From Bacteroidales bacterium UBA4179 (GTDB taxonomy: Bacteria > Bacteroidota > Bacteroidia > Bacteroidales > Dysgonomonadaceae), in assembly GCA_002381125.1 (NCBI GenBank), contig DFUT01000030.1, positions 27,856 to 91,855 on the forward strand: a stretch of 64,000 nucleotides of DNA. The letters are read 5' to 3'. This document shows positions 1 to 8,608 of this stretch, one piece after another; the stretch's first letter is position 1, and the number at the start of each line of letters is the position of its first letter. The position numbers and the translations under genes are program-made. A model generated the notes under the pieces. The model was not told where the DNA came from, made no database searches, and saw only the letters and a list, made by a program, of their open reading frames with translations.

Positions 1-1
1 G

Positions 2-514
2 AAAGCTATGCCGCCTTGGAGACCTGCCAAATATAAAGGCGAAGCAGTACGGGCAGAAACATATGTTCCCATGTACTTTAAAATAAATAAAAACAGACGT
101 ACCGCTAAAACGAACTCGCAAGGCAGTTCAACTGCAAAAACCGACCTCAACATAATAGCAAATGAAGAAATTTTTTCTATTGTGGATCAAATGCCTCAAT
201 ACCCTGGAGGTGAAAAAAAACTAACCGAATTTTTATCGAACAGAATCATTTATCCTTCTCAGGCACTTCAAAACGGCATTGAAGGACGCATTCTGTGTTC
301 ATTTATTGTGGCAAAAGACGGCACTGTTTCCAATATAGAAGTTTTGCAAAGCCCCGATCCCGAGCTCAGCGATGAAGCTGTACGGGTGCTCAGTATGATG
401 CCGAAATGGAATCCGGGAATAAACAACGGAGAAAAAGTAAACGTAAAATGTGTTCTTCCTATCGATTTCAAAATAAACGAAACACCCATTCCTCCAACGA
501 CGACAAACAATTGA
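2..514 (+). CDS. TonB C-terminal domain protein, 3' part only
   Basis: The frame is open to the left edge (Lys-Ala precede the first Met at 8), so the gene begins outside the window. The visible part ends a first TonB-type domain (W-R-P-A ... V-P-M-Y-F-K-I-N, about residues 3-29). After a Ser/Thr/Asn-rich linker comes a complete second TonB C-terminal domain, about residues 60-158: YPGG-E-K-L, an I-x-Y-P-x-x-A segment, G-x-I-x-x-x-F-I-V, then M-P-K-W-x-P-G and a final P-I-D-F-K-I. Such domains contact TonB boxes of outer-membrane receptors from the periplasm. Tandem copies are common in Bacteroidota TonB-like and BlaR/M56-type sensor proteins, so the missing N-terminus could be either. A clear plus-strand terminator follows at 559-595, so this is the last gene of its transcript. 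Confidence 0.8.
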   Translation, partial: KAMPPWRPAKYKGEAVRAETYVPMYFKINKNRRTAKTNSQGSSTAKTDLNIIANEEIFSIVDQMPQYPGGEKKLTEFLSNRIIYPSQALQNGIEGRILCSFIVAKDGTVSNIEVLQSPDPELSDEAVRVLSMMPKWNPGINNGEKVNVKCVLPIDFKINETPIPPTTTNN

Positions 515-558
515 TTGCCCCAACCATATCCAATACATCCGACATATCCGACATATTC

Positions 559-595
559 AATATCGCGAAAAGTTTTTCATTCGCGATATTTTTTT
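559..595 (+). terminator. Rho-independent terminator of the TonB-domain gene
   Basis: An 11-base perfect inverted repeat (aatatcgcgaa at 559-569, ttcgcgatatt at 580-590) with a 10-base loop runs into seven T residues at 589-595. The T tract is on the plus-strand transcript only, so it serves the gene ending at 514. It lies in the convergent gap before the NigD-like gene. Confidence 0.85.
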
Positions 596-622
596 GTACC
601 GCCAGAAACAAAAAAAAATTGC

Positions 623-1237
623 TTATTCCAGTGTTAAGTCAATTTCACGCATGCCTGCATAGGTATTGATAAACAAACGAAAAGGAACAGGATCCGAACT
701 TCCCGGATAACGCAAACCTTTTATTGAAAATGAAACATAAAACGTCTGTGGGTAGCCCGGAGTATCATTATTTCGGGAATGACTGAAATACAATTCTTTC
801 GGAGTCGAAGATGGGTCCATTATAAAGAGTCCGATAAGATGCTGCACGCTGTGATATTCCGTCTCGAAAATCATATTGAGGTAATCGCCACCCACCCATA
901 CGCTCTGTATTTTTACCGGATCTTTTGAAGGTTGTTGAAAAAAATCCGGCAGTTGAATGGCGCCCGTAAAAATATTCGCCACATCGTTTACTTTTACGGT
1001 ATCGCCCCGTAGCGGGGTATAATTGAGAATTACACGCTGCCCACTTTCACCTGAATAATTTAATCCTTTGGGGATGAGGATTCGTTGGTTATCGAGCTGA
1101 AAAAAAATGCGCCGATTGGAGACAAACACCGTAGCAAAATCGACTAAAAAATTATCGATACGTTCGTCTTCTTTCTCACAACCAACGGCAAGAAAAAAAC
1201 CGATTATCAACGTCGCAATAAATAGTTTTCTTTTCAT
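623..1237 (-). CDS. NigD-like lipoprotein
   Basis: 204 residues from an ATG at 1237. An in-frame Met at 1342 would overlap the upstream acyltransferase gene, whereas the chosen start gives a clean lipoprotein signal (MKRKLF, a hydrophobic stretch, then A-V-G-C with the lipid Cys near residue 20 followed by acidic residues). The rest is beta-rich with the pattern of NigD-like proteins: a short N-terminal barrel (V-x-V-N-D-V-A-N-I-F around residue 105) and a C-terminal sandwich carrying a D-Y-L-N-M-I-F-type strand and an H-S-R-N-N-D-T-P-G-Y turn. NigD was named from a Bacteroides bacteriocin locus, but most homologues are of unknown function. It is the last gene of the envelope operon, 23 bases after the acyltransferase stop. 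Family assignment is from pattern memory and no alignment was run. Confidence 0.7.
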   Translation of the reverse strand: MKRKLFIATLIIGFFLAVGCEKEDERIDNFLVDFATVFVSNRRIFFQLDNQRILIPKGLNYSGESGQRVILNYTPLRGDTVKVNDVANIFTGAIQLPDFFQQPSKDPVKIQSVWVGGDYLNMIFETEYHSVQHLIGLFIMDPSSTPKELYFSHSRNNDTPGYPQTFYVSFSIKGLRYPGSSDPVPFRLFINTYAGMREIDLTLE

Positions 1238-1260
1238 TTCATTTCTTTTCCTAAAAAGAA

Positions 1261-2424
1261 TTACGAAGTTGGCTGAACCATCAGAAAGTTTTTTACGGGA
1301 TTGCCATACATCTCGACAATTTTCTCGCGCAAAAAATTCCAATCTTTATGCTTAAGTTGAATTTTATCGAGCTGTTTGGCCACGTATGCTTCAAAAGCCT
1401 CTTTGTCTTCCAACGTATATTCCGATTGAAACCTAGTGGAGTTGGTCATCGTATCGTAAGCCACATAGTTGAAAGGGAAAAGGATATAGTTTTTATAAAT
1501 TTCCGCATCGATAATCCCTGCCACGGATTCCAGCAGGGACGATTTAGGCAATGAAGGATCCAGCTGATCGAGCTTCCGATTGATCCCTTCACCAAATTTA
1601 AAGTACACCCTACCCTTATATCCGTTAATTCCGGTCAACATATGCTCCAAATCATCGGCAGGAGTTTTTTTATGACGCGGATTATCGCGTTTCAATTGAA
1701 ATTCTTTTGCTTTGAGAAAATCGCAAGGATCAAATTCATACGAAATAGCAAGCGGAACAATGCGCAATGCTTTCAACATATCGATAGGACGAGAACTGTC
1801 TTTCAATGTCAACATCTTCAGTAGACTGACTTGCGTGCGATCGTTGGAATCTTTGGCCCGCCCTTCGCGCTGAGCAATCCAAATCGATTGATTCCGTTCG
1901 CCAATCGTGTAATGAATGTATTCCGACAAATGCCTTGATGTTTCAAGCATTTCACGCATAGGAACATTTCGTTTCACGATAAAACTTTTATTAAGCCGTA
2001 CCAAATGAGTGATCCAGGGATATATAAGCAAATTGTCGCCAATGGCAACTTCGGTAGTATCCATTCCTTGCGAATAAAGAAGCATGTTCAGAAAAGCGGC
2101 ATCCAACACAATATCGCGATGATTCGAAATGATCACATGGCTTAAACCGTCGTTTATATTTTCCCAGTTGAGACCTTTCATTTCTGCGGTGGTTTTTTGG
2201 ATAAGCCGTTTAATAACAGGATAAACCACTTTGCTCTGAAAATCGTTGACGGTCTTGCAACTTCTCATCAAAGAACACAATTGCTCCCAATTCATCGGCT
2301 TGATGACAGGTTCAACGGCTTTTCTGAATTTATCGTCGACAAGAAGTTTTTCGATAGTCTCGGGTACTTCGCTATCGTAAACCGGACGAATGTCGTCAAA
2401 AGAAGTAGATAAAACGGATTTCAT
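1261..2424 (-). CDS. PlsC/PlsB-like glycerol-3-phosphate acyltransferase
   Basis: 387 residues, probably a membrane-associated acyltransferase of phospholipid or lipid biosynthesis. The acyltransferase core starts near residue 96 with V-I-I-S-N-H-R-D-I-V-L-D, followed by a glycerophosphate-binding block R-E-G-R-A-K-D-S near residue 195. In the usual motif His and Asp are separated by four residues (H-x4-D). Here the acidic partner after His102 is either Asp104 or Asp108 (H-x5-D), an oddity that may be normal for this Bacteroidota subgroup. The neighbours (D-Ala ligase, PASTA protein) fit a cell-envelope operon. It starts 9 bases after the ddl stop, so the two are probably translated from one message. 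Substrate and acyl donor cannot be told from sequence. Confidence 0.75.
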   Translation of the reverse strand: MKSVLSTSFDDIRPVYDSEVPETIEKLLVDDKFRKAVEPVIKPMNWEQLCSLMRSCKTVNDFQSKVVYPVIKRLIQKTTAEMKGLNWENINDGLSHVIISNHRDIVLDAAFLNMLLYSQGMDTTEVAIGDNLLIYPWITHLVRLNKSFIVKRNVPMREMLETSRHLSEYIHYTIGERNQSIWIAQREGRAKDSNDRTQVSLLKMLTLKDSSRPIDMLKALRIVPLAISYEFDPCDFLKAKEFQLKRDNPRHKKTPADDLEHMLTGINGYKGRVYFKFGEGINRKLDQLDPSLPKSSLLESVAGIIDAEIYKNYILFPFNYVAYDTMTNSTRFQSEYTLEDKEAFEAYVAKQLDKIQLKHKDWNFLREKIVEMYGNPVKNFLMVQPTS

Positions 2425-2433
2425 AGTTTTATT

Positions 2434-3420
2434 TCAAAAGGATTTAACTTTACTATATTCATATTCGATGATCTCGCTCAGCACATCGGTCATAGAAAGA
2501 TTTGCAGCCGCTACCTGTTGGGGTATGAAACTGGTAGGCGTCATGCCGGGCGTAGTATTTATCTCCAACAAAACAGGGGTGTTGGCCGAAATAATATAAT
2601 CGGCACGAATAATGCCTTTTGCTCCCACTAAATCGTAAATCAGAGATGTTGTTTCCTTGATTTTTCTTGTCATTTGTTTCGAAATGCGTGCAGGGGTAAT
2701 TTCTTCTACTTGCCCTTTATACTTGGCTGCATAATCAAAAAACTCGTTATGGCTAACCACCTCGGTAAGAGGCAAAACTTGCAGCCCTTGCCCGGTTTTA
2801 TAGCAACCACACGTTACCTCGGTTCCCGCAATAAAACTTTCAACGATAACTTCCGACGATTCATCGAAAGCATTGGCAACGGCTTTGTCCAGTTGCGAAA
2901 AATCCTTTACTTTCGTCGTCCCAAAACTCGACCCCCCTGCATTCGGTTTCACAAAAACAGGCAATCCCAAATGGGCAACGATTTCATCTGTATTGTAAAC
3001 ACTATTTTTCTTCAAAAGAACCGATTCGGGCACCTTAATGCCAAAACTTTTCAAATAACGGTTGCAAACAAATTTATTAAAAGTCAACGCCGAGGACAAT
3101 ACTCCACTGTTTGAGTACGGGATGCCCAACATGTCGAAATAGCCCTGCAAAGTGCCATCTTCGCCCGGTGTGCCGTGAATGGTGATATAGGCAAAATCGA
3201 ACTTTATTGCTTCACTATCGGCCATGAAGCCGAAATCGTTTTTATCGATAGGATAGGTGTTGTTCTTATATGAAGCCGACCACGATTCATGATCGATTTT
3301 CACCGTATACACATTGTATTTTTCCTTATCGATAAAAGAATAAATGCCGACAGCACTTTTTTCGGAAACTTCTTTTTCTGAAGAATAACCGCCCCATACG
3401 ATGGCTATATTTTTTTTCAT
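2434..3420 (-). CDS. ddl: D-alanine--D-alanine ligase
   Basis: 328 residues, the usual length. This cytosolic ATP-grasp enzyme joins two D-Ala molecules with ATP for the peptidoglycan pentapeptide. The N-terminal domain begins V-W-G-G-Y-S-S-E-K-E-V-S (residues 8-19), and H-G-T-P-G-E-D-G (82-89) is the family signature. The ATP-grasp strand V-K-P-N-A-G-G-S-S-F-G lies at 157-167, and the Mg-binding end E-I-N-T-T-P-G-M-T at 286-294. It sits 9 bases after the rluD-like gene and before an acyltransferase, all on the minus strand behind a promoter at 5281-5288. This PASTA-pseudouridine synthase-ddl order is, as I recall, common in Bacteroidales. Confidence 0.97.
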   Translation of the reverse strand: MKKNIAIVWGGYSSEKEVSEKSAVGIYSFIDKEKYNVYTVKIDHESWSASYKNNTYPIDKNDFGFMADSEAIKFDFAYITIHGTPGEDGTLQGYFDMLGIPYSNSGVLSSALTFNKFVCNRYLKSFGIKVPESVLLKKNSVYNTDEIVAHLGLPVFVKPNAGGSSFGTTKVKDFSQLDKAVANAFDESSEVIVESFIAGTEVTCGCYKTGQGLQVLPLTEVVSHNEFFDYAAKYKGQVEEITPARISKQMTRKIKETTSLIYDLVGAKGIIRADYIISANTPVLLEINTTPGMTPTSFIPQQVAAANLSMTDVLSEIIEYEYSKVKSF

Positions 3421-3429
3421 ACCGGTTTA

Positions 3430-4509
3430 TTATTTCAATTGCCGTGCAAGAGTATAAATACGCCATTTTCGGATCACCTCCTGCATGTCGGCAGGCAATT
3501 CGCTTTCAAAAAATATTTCCTCACCTGTAGTGGGATGAACAAAACCCAGTGTCTGTGCATGCAAACACTGACGACGGCATGCCGCAAAACAATTATAAAT
3601 GAATTGTTTATATTTAACGGAACGCAAACCGTAGAGAATCTCGTCTCCCCCATAACGTCCGTCATTGAAAAGCGGGTGACCCATATGTTTCATATGAACA
3701 CGAATCTGGTGCGTGCGCCCGGTTTCCAATTGACACTGAACAAGGGTTACATATTCAAATCGCTCCAATACTTTATAATGAGTAACAGCCGCTTTACCCA
3801 TTTCTCCGTCCGGAAAAACACGCATGAGCATGCGATTCTTTGGGTCACGACCGATATTTCCCTCAATACGGCCCTCATCATCTTTCGGATCGCCCCATAC
3901 TAAAGCTACGTATTGACGCGTAGTTGTTTTATTATAGAATTGCAACGACAAATTGGTTTTTGCTTCCGGAGTTTTGGCAATAAGCAGCAAACCCGATGTA
4001 TCTTTATCGATACGATGTACCATCCCTACACGAGGATCATCCAAATGCATGCCTTGTTCGTAATTCAAATAATAAGCTACGGCATTCAGAAGTGTGCCGG
4101 TGTAATTTCCGTATCCCGGATGTACAACCATCCCGGCCGGTTTATTTACTACCATCAGATCATTGTCTTCATAAACGATATTAAGGGGAATATCTTCCGG
4201 AACAATTTCTATTTCGTGACGAGGTTTGTCCATCACGATAGAAATTACATCCATCGGTTTCACCTTGTAACTCGACTTTACCGGCACATTATTCACAAGG
4301 ATACACCCGGCTTCGGCAGCTTGCTGGATGCGATTGCGGGAAACTCCTTCGATGCGATCCGATAAAAATTTATCGATTCGCAGCAGACTTTGACCTTTAT
4401 CGGCTATGAATCGATAATGTTCGTATTGTTTACTCTCTTCCGATGCGACGATTTCATCATCGCCTTCTTCCCATAAATCGTTTATTTCATCGAAATCTTT
4501 TTTCAACAC
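3430..4509 (-). CDS. rluD: RluD-family 23S rRNA pseudouridine synthase
   Basis: 359 residues. Isomerizes uridine to pseudouridine in RNA, most likely in 23S rRNA helix 69. An S4 RNA-binding domain covers about residues 42-92 (R-I-D-K-F-L-S ... V-S-R-N-R-I-Q). The catalytic domain has H-R-I-D-K-D-T-S-G-L-L at 165-175, with Asp168 as the expected nucleophile, and a G-R-T-H-Q-I-R-V-H motif near 260. The open frame starts at a GTG codon (4509) with TTG next to it. An AGGAAGA just upstream (complement of 4512-4518) is a rare good ribosome-binding site here and supports the GTG start. No ATG occurs before the S4 domain. It lies 19 bases after the PASTA gene and just before ddl. Confidence 0.93.
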   Translation of the reverse strand: MLKKDFDEINDLWEEGDDEIVASEESKQYEHYRFIADKGQSLLRIDKFLSDRIEGVSRNRIQQAAEAGCILVNNVPVKSSYKVKPMDVISIVMDKPRHEIEIVPEDIPLNIVYEDNDLMVVNKPAGMVVHPGYGNYTGTLLNAVAYYLNYEQGMHLDDPRVGMVHRIDKDTSGLLLIAKTPEAKTNLSLQFYNKTTTRQYVALVWGDPKDDEGRIEGNIGRDPKNRMLMRVFPDGEMGKAAVTHYKVLERFEYVTLVQCQLETGRTHQIRVHMKHMGHPLFNDGRYGGDEILYGLRSVKYKQFIYNCFAACRRQCLHAQTLGFVHPTTGEEIFFESELPADMQEVIRKWRIYTLARQLK

Positions 4510-4528
4510 TATCTTCCTGAAAATTTAT

Positions 4529-5221
4529 TTAAAAAAATGATTCGTCTATCTTATTGTTATGTGGTTTTGAATCAGCACGACTTTCTCTCCCCGTACCATC
4601 CGGATCTCGACCGAAAACCGAATCGGTCGACAGGCTATTTTCATCGTCTATCCCGACAGAATCGGTTGGCTGCCCATTTCCTACAATCAATTTCAGGGGA
4701 GCTCCTACCGGAATTTTTTCATTAGGCCCCAACCTTCTTCCTCGATACTCAACACCCATAACCAATCCGGCATATTCCGAAGGCACTTCTTCAATTGCCA
4801 ATTGGGTAAAACCCATCGAAACCAAAAGTGCTTGCGCCTGACGCAAAGAATAATCCACCAATTCGGGCAACGACACCTCAGCGGGCGACTTTGCATAAAT
4901 TGAAACATAAATGGCCCGCCCTTTCTTTACATTGCTATTGGCTTCGGGCACCTGTTCGATAATGGCACCGGGAACAGCATCTTTTTGATAAACGGAATCG
5001 ATTATTTCGATGTGCAGCCCTTTCGATTTCAATATAGCATTGGCTTCTTCCACTTGCAAGCCGGCAAGTTTAGGTACTTTTACATTTTGATCGTGTCGGG
5101 TATAAACATTCAAAAAAAGAAGAGTCAATACGAGAAGAACAATCGCTGTGAGAATAATCATGAGAAGATTCTTCATAATGCTATTCCCAAAAATACTTTT
5201 TGTAGATCGTTTTGCATTCAT
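4529..5221 (-). CDS. Membrane-anchored PASTA-domain protein
   Basis: 230 residues. A short cytosolic start, one transmembrane helix (about residues 16-38: M-K-N-L-L-M-I-I-L-T-A-I-V-L-L) and then two PASTA domains, about 46-112 (V-K-V-P-K-L-A-G-L) and 114-182 (V-S-L-P-E-L-V-D-Y-S), followed by a charged disordered tail. PASTA modules bind peptidoglycan stem peptides in kinases and penicillin-binding proteins. Here there is no kinase or transpeptidase domain, so the protein may be a periplasmic cell-wall sensor or scaffold (inference). It is the first gene of the envelope operon. A second Met at residue 16 (5176) is an alternative start just at the helix. Confidence 0.85.
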   Translation of the reverse strand: MNAKRSTKSIFGNSIMKNLLMIILTAIVLLVLTLLFLNVYTRHDQNVKVPKLAGLQVEEANAILKSKGLHIEIIDSVYQKDAVPGAIIEQVPEANSNVKKGRAIYVSIYAKSPAEVSLPELVDYSLRQAQALLVSMGFTQLAIEEVPSEYAGLVMGVEYRGRRLGPNEKIPVGAPLKLIVGNGQPTDSVGIDDENSLSTDSVFGRDPDGTGRESRADSKPHNNKIDESFF

Positions 5222-5280
5222 AGGTATTGTGACAACATATTCTTAGTCTTAAACATCTTAGCCAGAATGATTTTATGCCG

Positions 5281-5288
5281 CAAAGGTA
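5281..5288 (-). promoter_or_regulatory. Candidate -7 box for the PASTA-rluD-ddl operon
   Basis: On the minus strand this reads TACCTTTG, an exact match to the Bacteroidota -7 consensus TAnnTTTG. It lies 59 bases before the PASTA gene start at 5221. No convincing -33 TTTG was found at the usual spacing, so the call rests on the -7 box alone. Confidence 0.5.
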
Positions 5289-5340
5289 CTAAAAAAAAGC
5301 TCCAATCGAATATAAAAGATATTTTCGTTTGTTAACCCTT

Positions 5341-5385
5341 TTAAAAACAAAAAAGCAGGAATACGGACCTCCATATTCTTGCTTT
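5341..5385 (-). terminator. Terminator of rpmH
   Basis: A 12-base stem with one mismatch (5352-5363 with 5374-5385) is followed, in the minus-strand direction, by a T-rich tract complementary to 5341-5354. It lies just downstream of the rpmH stop at 5405. Confidence 0.7.
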
Positions 5386-5404
5386 CCCCAAAGAAAAAAT
5401 ATAA

Positions 5405-5551
5405 TTAAAATTCATCCGATACGGTCAGTTTGGCTCTGCCTTTTGCACGCCGTGCGGAAAGCACTTTCCTGCCGTTTTTTGTAGCCATTCTTGCACGAAA
5501 ACCGTGTTTGTTTTTTTTCTTCCTTACAGAAGGTTGATATGTCCTTTTCAT
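5405..5551 (-). CDS. rpmH: 50S ribosomal protein L34
   Basis: 48 codons from an ATG at 5551 to a TAA at 5405-5407. Reading the reverse strand gives a typical L34: start M-K-R-T-Y-Q-P-S, a basic run, N-K-H-G-F-R-A-R-M-A-T-K-N-G-R-K-V-L, then A-R-R-A-K-G-R-A-K-L-T-V-S-D-E-F. This is the full normal length, and nearly every conserved position of the family is present. It is a structural protein of the large ribosomal subunit. It has its own promoter (5589-5619) and terminator (5341-5385), so it is a single-gene transcript between the PASTA operon and the PhoH gene. Confidence 0.98.
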   Translation of the reverse strand: MKRTYQPSVRKKKNKHGFRARMATKNGRKVLSARRAKGRAKLTVSDEF

Positions 5552-5588
5552 TTTGTATGGTTTTTATTTTATTCCTATTAATGAGCCG

Positions 5589-5619
5589 CAAAATTAAAAA
5601 TAATTTTCGAATTAATCAA
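5589..5619 (-). promoter_or_regulatory. Promoter of rpmH
   Basis: The minus strand has TAATTTTG (complement of 5589-5596), a match to the TAnnTTTG -7 consensus. A TTG (complement of 5617-5619) lies 20 bases further upstream, as expected for the -33 element. The start codon is 38 bases downstream. Confidence 0.65.
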
Positions 5620-5635
5620 TTTTGAAGACCCCAAC

Positions 5636-7027
5636 CTACAATAAATTGCTTGCCAATTCCGATAATTCGCTACGTTCGCCCTTTACCAAATTGACATGGG
5701 CAAAAATATGCTGCCCTTTCATTTTATCGATCATGTAGGCCAGTCCATTAGATTGGGAATCGAGATAGGGCGAATCGATTTGTTGAAGATCGCCTGTAAA
5801 TACCATTTTTGTACCCTCTCCCGCACGAGTGATGATGGTTTTCACCTCGTGAGGAGTCAGATTCTGCGCCTCGTCAATAATACAAAAAGTTTCGGAAAGG
5901 CTTCGCCCGCGAATGAAAGCCAATGCTTCGATTGCCAATTGACCCGATCGTTGCATTTCCTCGATAAGGCGCCATTCGGGACTGTTTGTTGGGAGGTGCG
6001 ATCGGATGACATTAAGATTGTCGAATAGCGGCTGCATATAGGGGGCCACTTTTTGTTTCTCGTCTCCGGGTAAATATCCGAGATCTTTGTTTGACAACGA
6101 AATAATGGGACGAGCAAGAAGAATCTGGTTATAGAGTTTGTGCTGTTTCAATGCCGAAGCCAATGCAAGCAACGTCTTTCCGGTCCCTGCTTTTCCCGTA
6201 AGGGCAACCAGCTTTATTTGCGGATCATTCAACACTTCAAAAGCAAAAGTTTGTTCGACGTTGCGCGGCTGAATCCCGAAATTGCTTTCTTTTTCGATTT
6301 TCTTTATTTTTTGCGTAAAAGGATTGTATCGCACCAACACACTGTTCCGATTGCTTTTGAGAATAAAACATTGATTTGGATCAATTGCAGTGGGGAAGTC
6401 GAATTCGTCAAAATCGACTCCGGCAGGGTTGGCATAAATTCTATCGATAAGTTCGGGGTCGATTCCATCGAAAACCAATCCCCCTTGCTCAAAAATATCG
6501 ATATTGGTAACTTTATCCGTAATATAGTCTTCGGCAAGCAATCCCAACGAACGCGCTTTCATACGCAAATTGATATCCTTCGAAACCAGGATAGTTTTCA
6601 TGTGAGGATATTTTTCCGTAAGAGTCAAAAGAGTGGAAAGAATGCGATTATCCGGACTTCTTTCGGGAAAAGCTTCCAATATCTTAGGGTGATCCGGAAC
6701 ATTTACGATATACAGCTTCCCCCGCCCAACCCCCAATTCAGCTCCATTGGTAAACAAATCATCATCGGTAATCAAGTCGAGTTCTCGAATAAAAGCACGA
6801 GCATTGAAATTGATCTGATCGTTTCCTTTCTTGAATTTATCCAATTCTTCCAACACTACGAAAGGAATATAAATGTCGTTTTCTTCAAAATTATCCATGC
6901 ATTTATAGTCGTGAAGAATAACGTTGGTATCGAAAATGAAATTTTTTTTCGTACTTGGACCTGTTTGTTTTGATTTTGCAGTCTCCGATTTTGTCTTTTT
7001 CGAAATAATCGTATCTATTCTTTCCAT
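5636..7027 (-). CDS. PIN domain-PhoH family ATPase
   Basis: 463 residues. The N-terminal PIN nuclease-like domain (about 28-175) has F-D-T-N (32-35), E60/E61 in V-V-L-E-E-L and further acidic residues near 127 and 151. The C-terminal PhoH P-loop ATPase domain (about 255-463) has Walker A G-K-A-G-T-G-K-T (278-285) and Walker B I-I-D-E-A-Q (383-388). This PIN-PhoH fusion (PhoH2/YlaK type) is known in some bacteria to unwind and cleave RNA. Whether this copy does so is inference. It is transcribed away from hisS across a shared 190-base gap, and stands alone between rpmH and hisS. Confidence 0.9.
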   Translation of the reverse strand: MERIDTIISKKTKSETAKSKQTGPSTKKNFIFDTNVILHDYKCMDNFEENDIYIPFVVLEELDKFKKGNDQINFNARAFIRELDLITDDDLFTNGAELGVGRGKLYIVNVPDHPKILEAFPERSPDNRILSTLLTLTEKYPHMKTILVSKDINLRMKARSLGLLAEDYITDKVTNIDIFEQGGLVFDGIDPELIDRIYANPAGVDFDEFDFPTAIDPNQCFILKSNRNSVLVRYNPFTQKIKKIEKESNFGIQPRNVEQTFAFEVLNDPQIKLVALTGKAGTGKTLLALASALKQHKLYNQILLARPIISLSNKDLGYLPGDEKQKVAPYMQPLFDNLNVIRSHLPTNSPEWRLIEEMQRSGQLAIEALAFIRGRSLSETFCIIDEAQNLTPHEVKTIITRAGEGTKMVFTGDLQQIDSPYLDSQSNGLAYMIDKMKGQHIFAHVNLVKGERSELSELASNLL

Positions 7028-7160
7028 ATTTGTCTGTGGTTAAAGTGTCTATTTTTTAAACAAAAAACGCCAATACTCTTGGAGAGTCTCTCTCTAAATC
7101 CTATTTTAGACGCTAAGATACAAACAAAAAATAGAATATTTTTGCAAGAGATGGGTATTT

Positions 7161-7189
7161 TTTGTTTTATCCATAATTCATTACCTTTG
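7161..7189 (+). promoter_or_regulatory. Promoter of hisS
   Basis: TACCTTTG at 7182-7189 matches the Bacteroidota -7 consensus. A TTTG at 7161-7164 lies 17 bases upstream, close to the usual -33 spacing. The hisS ATG is at 7218. Confidence 0.6.
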
Positions 7190-7217
7190 CACGTTAAAAC
7201 ATAAGGCGAAAGTAACG

Positions 7218-8594
7218 ATGCAAAAACCTTCCATTCCCAAAGGAACGCGCGATTTCTCTCCCGAAGAGATGGCAAAGCGCAACTATATTTTCGACACCAT
7301 TAAAACAGTCTTCCAATTGTTCGGCTTCCGTCAAATCGAAACGCCGGCTATGGAAAATCTATCCACACTCATGGGAAAATATGGTGAGGAGGGCGATAAA
7401 CTGTTGTTTAAGATACTCAATTCCGGCGATTTTCTTTCTGCCCTAACCCCGGAAGACCTTCAAGAAGGAAATTCAACAAAAACGGCAATCAAAATTGCCG
7501 AAAAAGGATTAAGATATGATCTTACCGTTCCCTTCGCTCGCTATGTAGTCATGCATCGACAGGAAATTACTTTTCCCTTCAAACGTTTCCAGATACAACC
7601 CGTATGGCGTGCCGACAGACCGCAAAAAGGGCGTTACCGCGAATTTTTTCAATGCGATGCCGATATTATCGGTTCCGATTCGTTGCTAAACGAAGTGGAG
7701 CTGCTTCAGATGATCGATGAAGTATTTAAACGGTTGAATATCCGTATCGTCACAAAATTGAACAACCGGAAAATCCTCTCCGGTATTGCCGAAATTATTG
7801 GTGAAGCCGATAAAATAACGGATATTACGGCGACTATCGATAAACTGGAAAAAATAGGGCTGGAAAACGTAAATGAAGAATTGCGTTCAAAAAATATCCA
7901 TCAGAAAGCCATAGACAAACTGCAACCCATTATTTTGCTGCGTGGCAGCAATGAGGAAAAATTAGAAACACTGAAAAAAACACTGGCTGCTTCGAAAATC
8001 GGATTAAAAGGGATCGAAGAGATTGAATTTATTTTAAACAAAACGGCATTGTTGTCTCTTGAAAATCAAATTGAGCTCGACCTCACCCTTGCCCGTGGTC
8101 TGGATTATTATACGGGTACCATTATTGAGGTAAAAGCCATGGATGTAGAAATAGGGAGCATAAGCGGCGGTGGCAGATACGACAATCTAACCGGTATTTT
8201 CGGACTTCCGGATGTGTCGGGTGTAGGGATCTCATTTGGGGCCGACCGCATCTACGATGTATTGAATCAACTCGACCTTTATCCCGAAAATCTAACCCAA
8301 GGAACCGATGTTCTGTTTGTCAATTTCGGAGAACAAGAAGAAAACATCATCCTCCCTCTTTTGACACTATTGCGAAGCAGAGGAATTTCTGCAGAAATTT
8401 ATCCCGAACCGGCAAAATTAAAAAAACAACTCTCCTACGCCAACGTCAACAACATTCCTTTTGTTGCCCTTATAGGTGAAAACGAAATTTCCGAAGGAAA
8501 AATCACACTAAAAAACATGAAATCGGGAGAACAAAAAAAACTAAACCGGGAAGAATTCATGAATGAATTATCGACAAAAAACCGGCAACAATAA
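7218..8594 (+). CDS. hisS: Histidine--tRNA ligase
   Basis: 458 residues. Charges tRNA-His with histidine using ATP, in the cytosol. Class II motifs are visible: motif 2 around residues 115-145 (F-K-R-F-Q-I-Q-P-V-W-R-A-D-R ... G-R-Y-R-E-F-F-Q-C-D), the histidine-binding L-A-R-G-L-D-Y-Y-T-G near 295, and G-G-G-R-Y-D-N-L (about 315-322). An anticodon-binding domain fills the last 100 residues. The start fits a family-typical N-terminus (P-S-I-P-K-G-T-R-D-F). An insertion of extra helical sequence around residues 185-260 fits the longer HisRS form seen in Bacteroidetes. It heads a plus-strand group with the ABC-F gene 14 bases downstream. Confidence 0.97.
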   Translation: MQKPSIPKGTRDFSPEEMAKRNYIFDTIKTVFQLFGFRQIETPAMENLSTLMGKYGEEGDKLLFKILNSGDFLSALTPEDLQEGNSTKTAIKIAEKGLRYDLTVPFARYVVMHRQEITFPFKRFQIQPVWRADRPQKGRYREFFQCDADIIGSDSLLNEVELLQMIDEVFKRLNIRIVTKLNNRKILSGIAEIIGEADKITDITATIDKLEKIGLENVNEELRSKNIHQKAIDKLQPIILLRGSNEEKLETLKKTLAASKIGLKGIEEIEFILNKTALLSLENQIELDLTLARGLDYYTGTIIEVKAMDVEIGSISGGGRYDNLTGIFGLPDVSGVGISFGADRIYDVLNQLDLYPENLTQGTDVLFVNFGEQEENIILPLLTLLRSRGISAEIYPEPAKLKKQLSYANVNNIPFVALIGENEISEGKITLKNMKSGEQKKLNREEFMNELSTKNRQQ

Positions 8595-8608
8595 GTTCTT
8601 GCTTTGCT

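Noticed and set aside
1238..1342. Longer start for the NigD-like protein
   Set aside because: It would overlap the acyltransferase gene and hide a good lipoprotein signal.
6140..6973. Long open frame (277 codons) on the plus strand, antisense to the PhoH gene
   Set aside because: It has no recognisable domain and a composition expected from reading the complement of a real gene. The minus-strand frame has all PIN and PhoH motifs.
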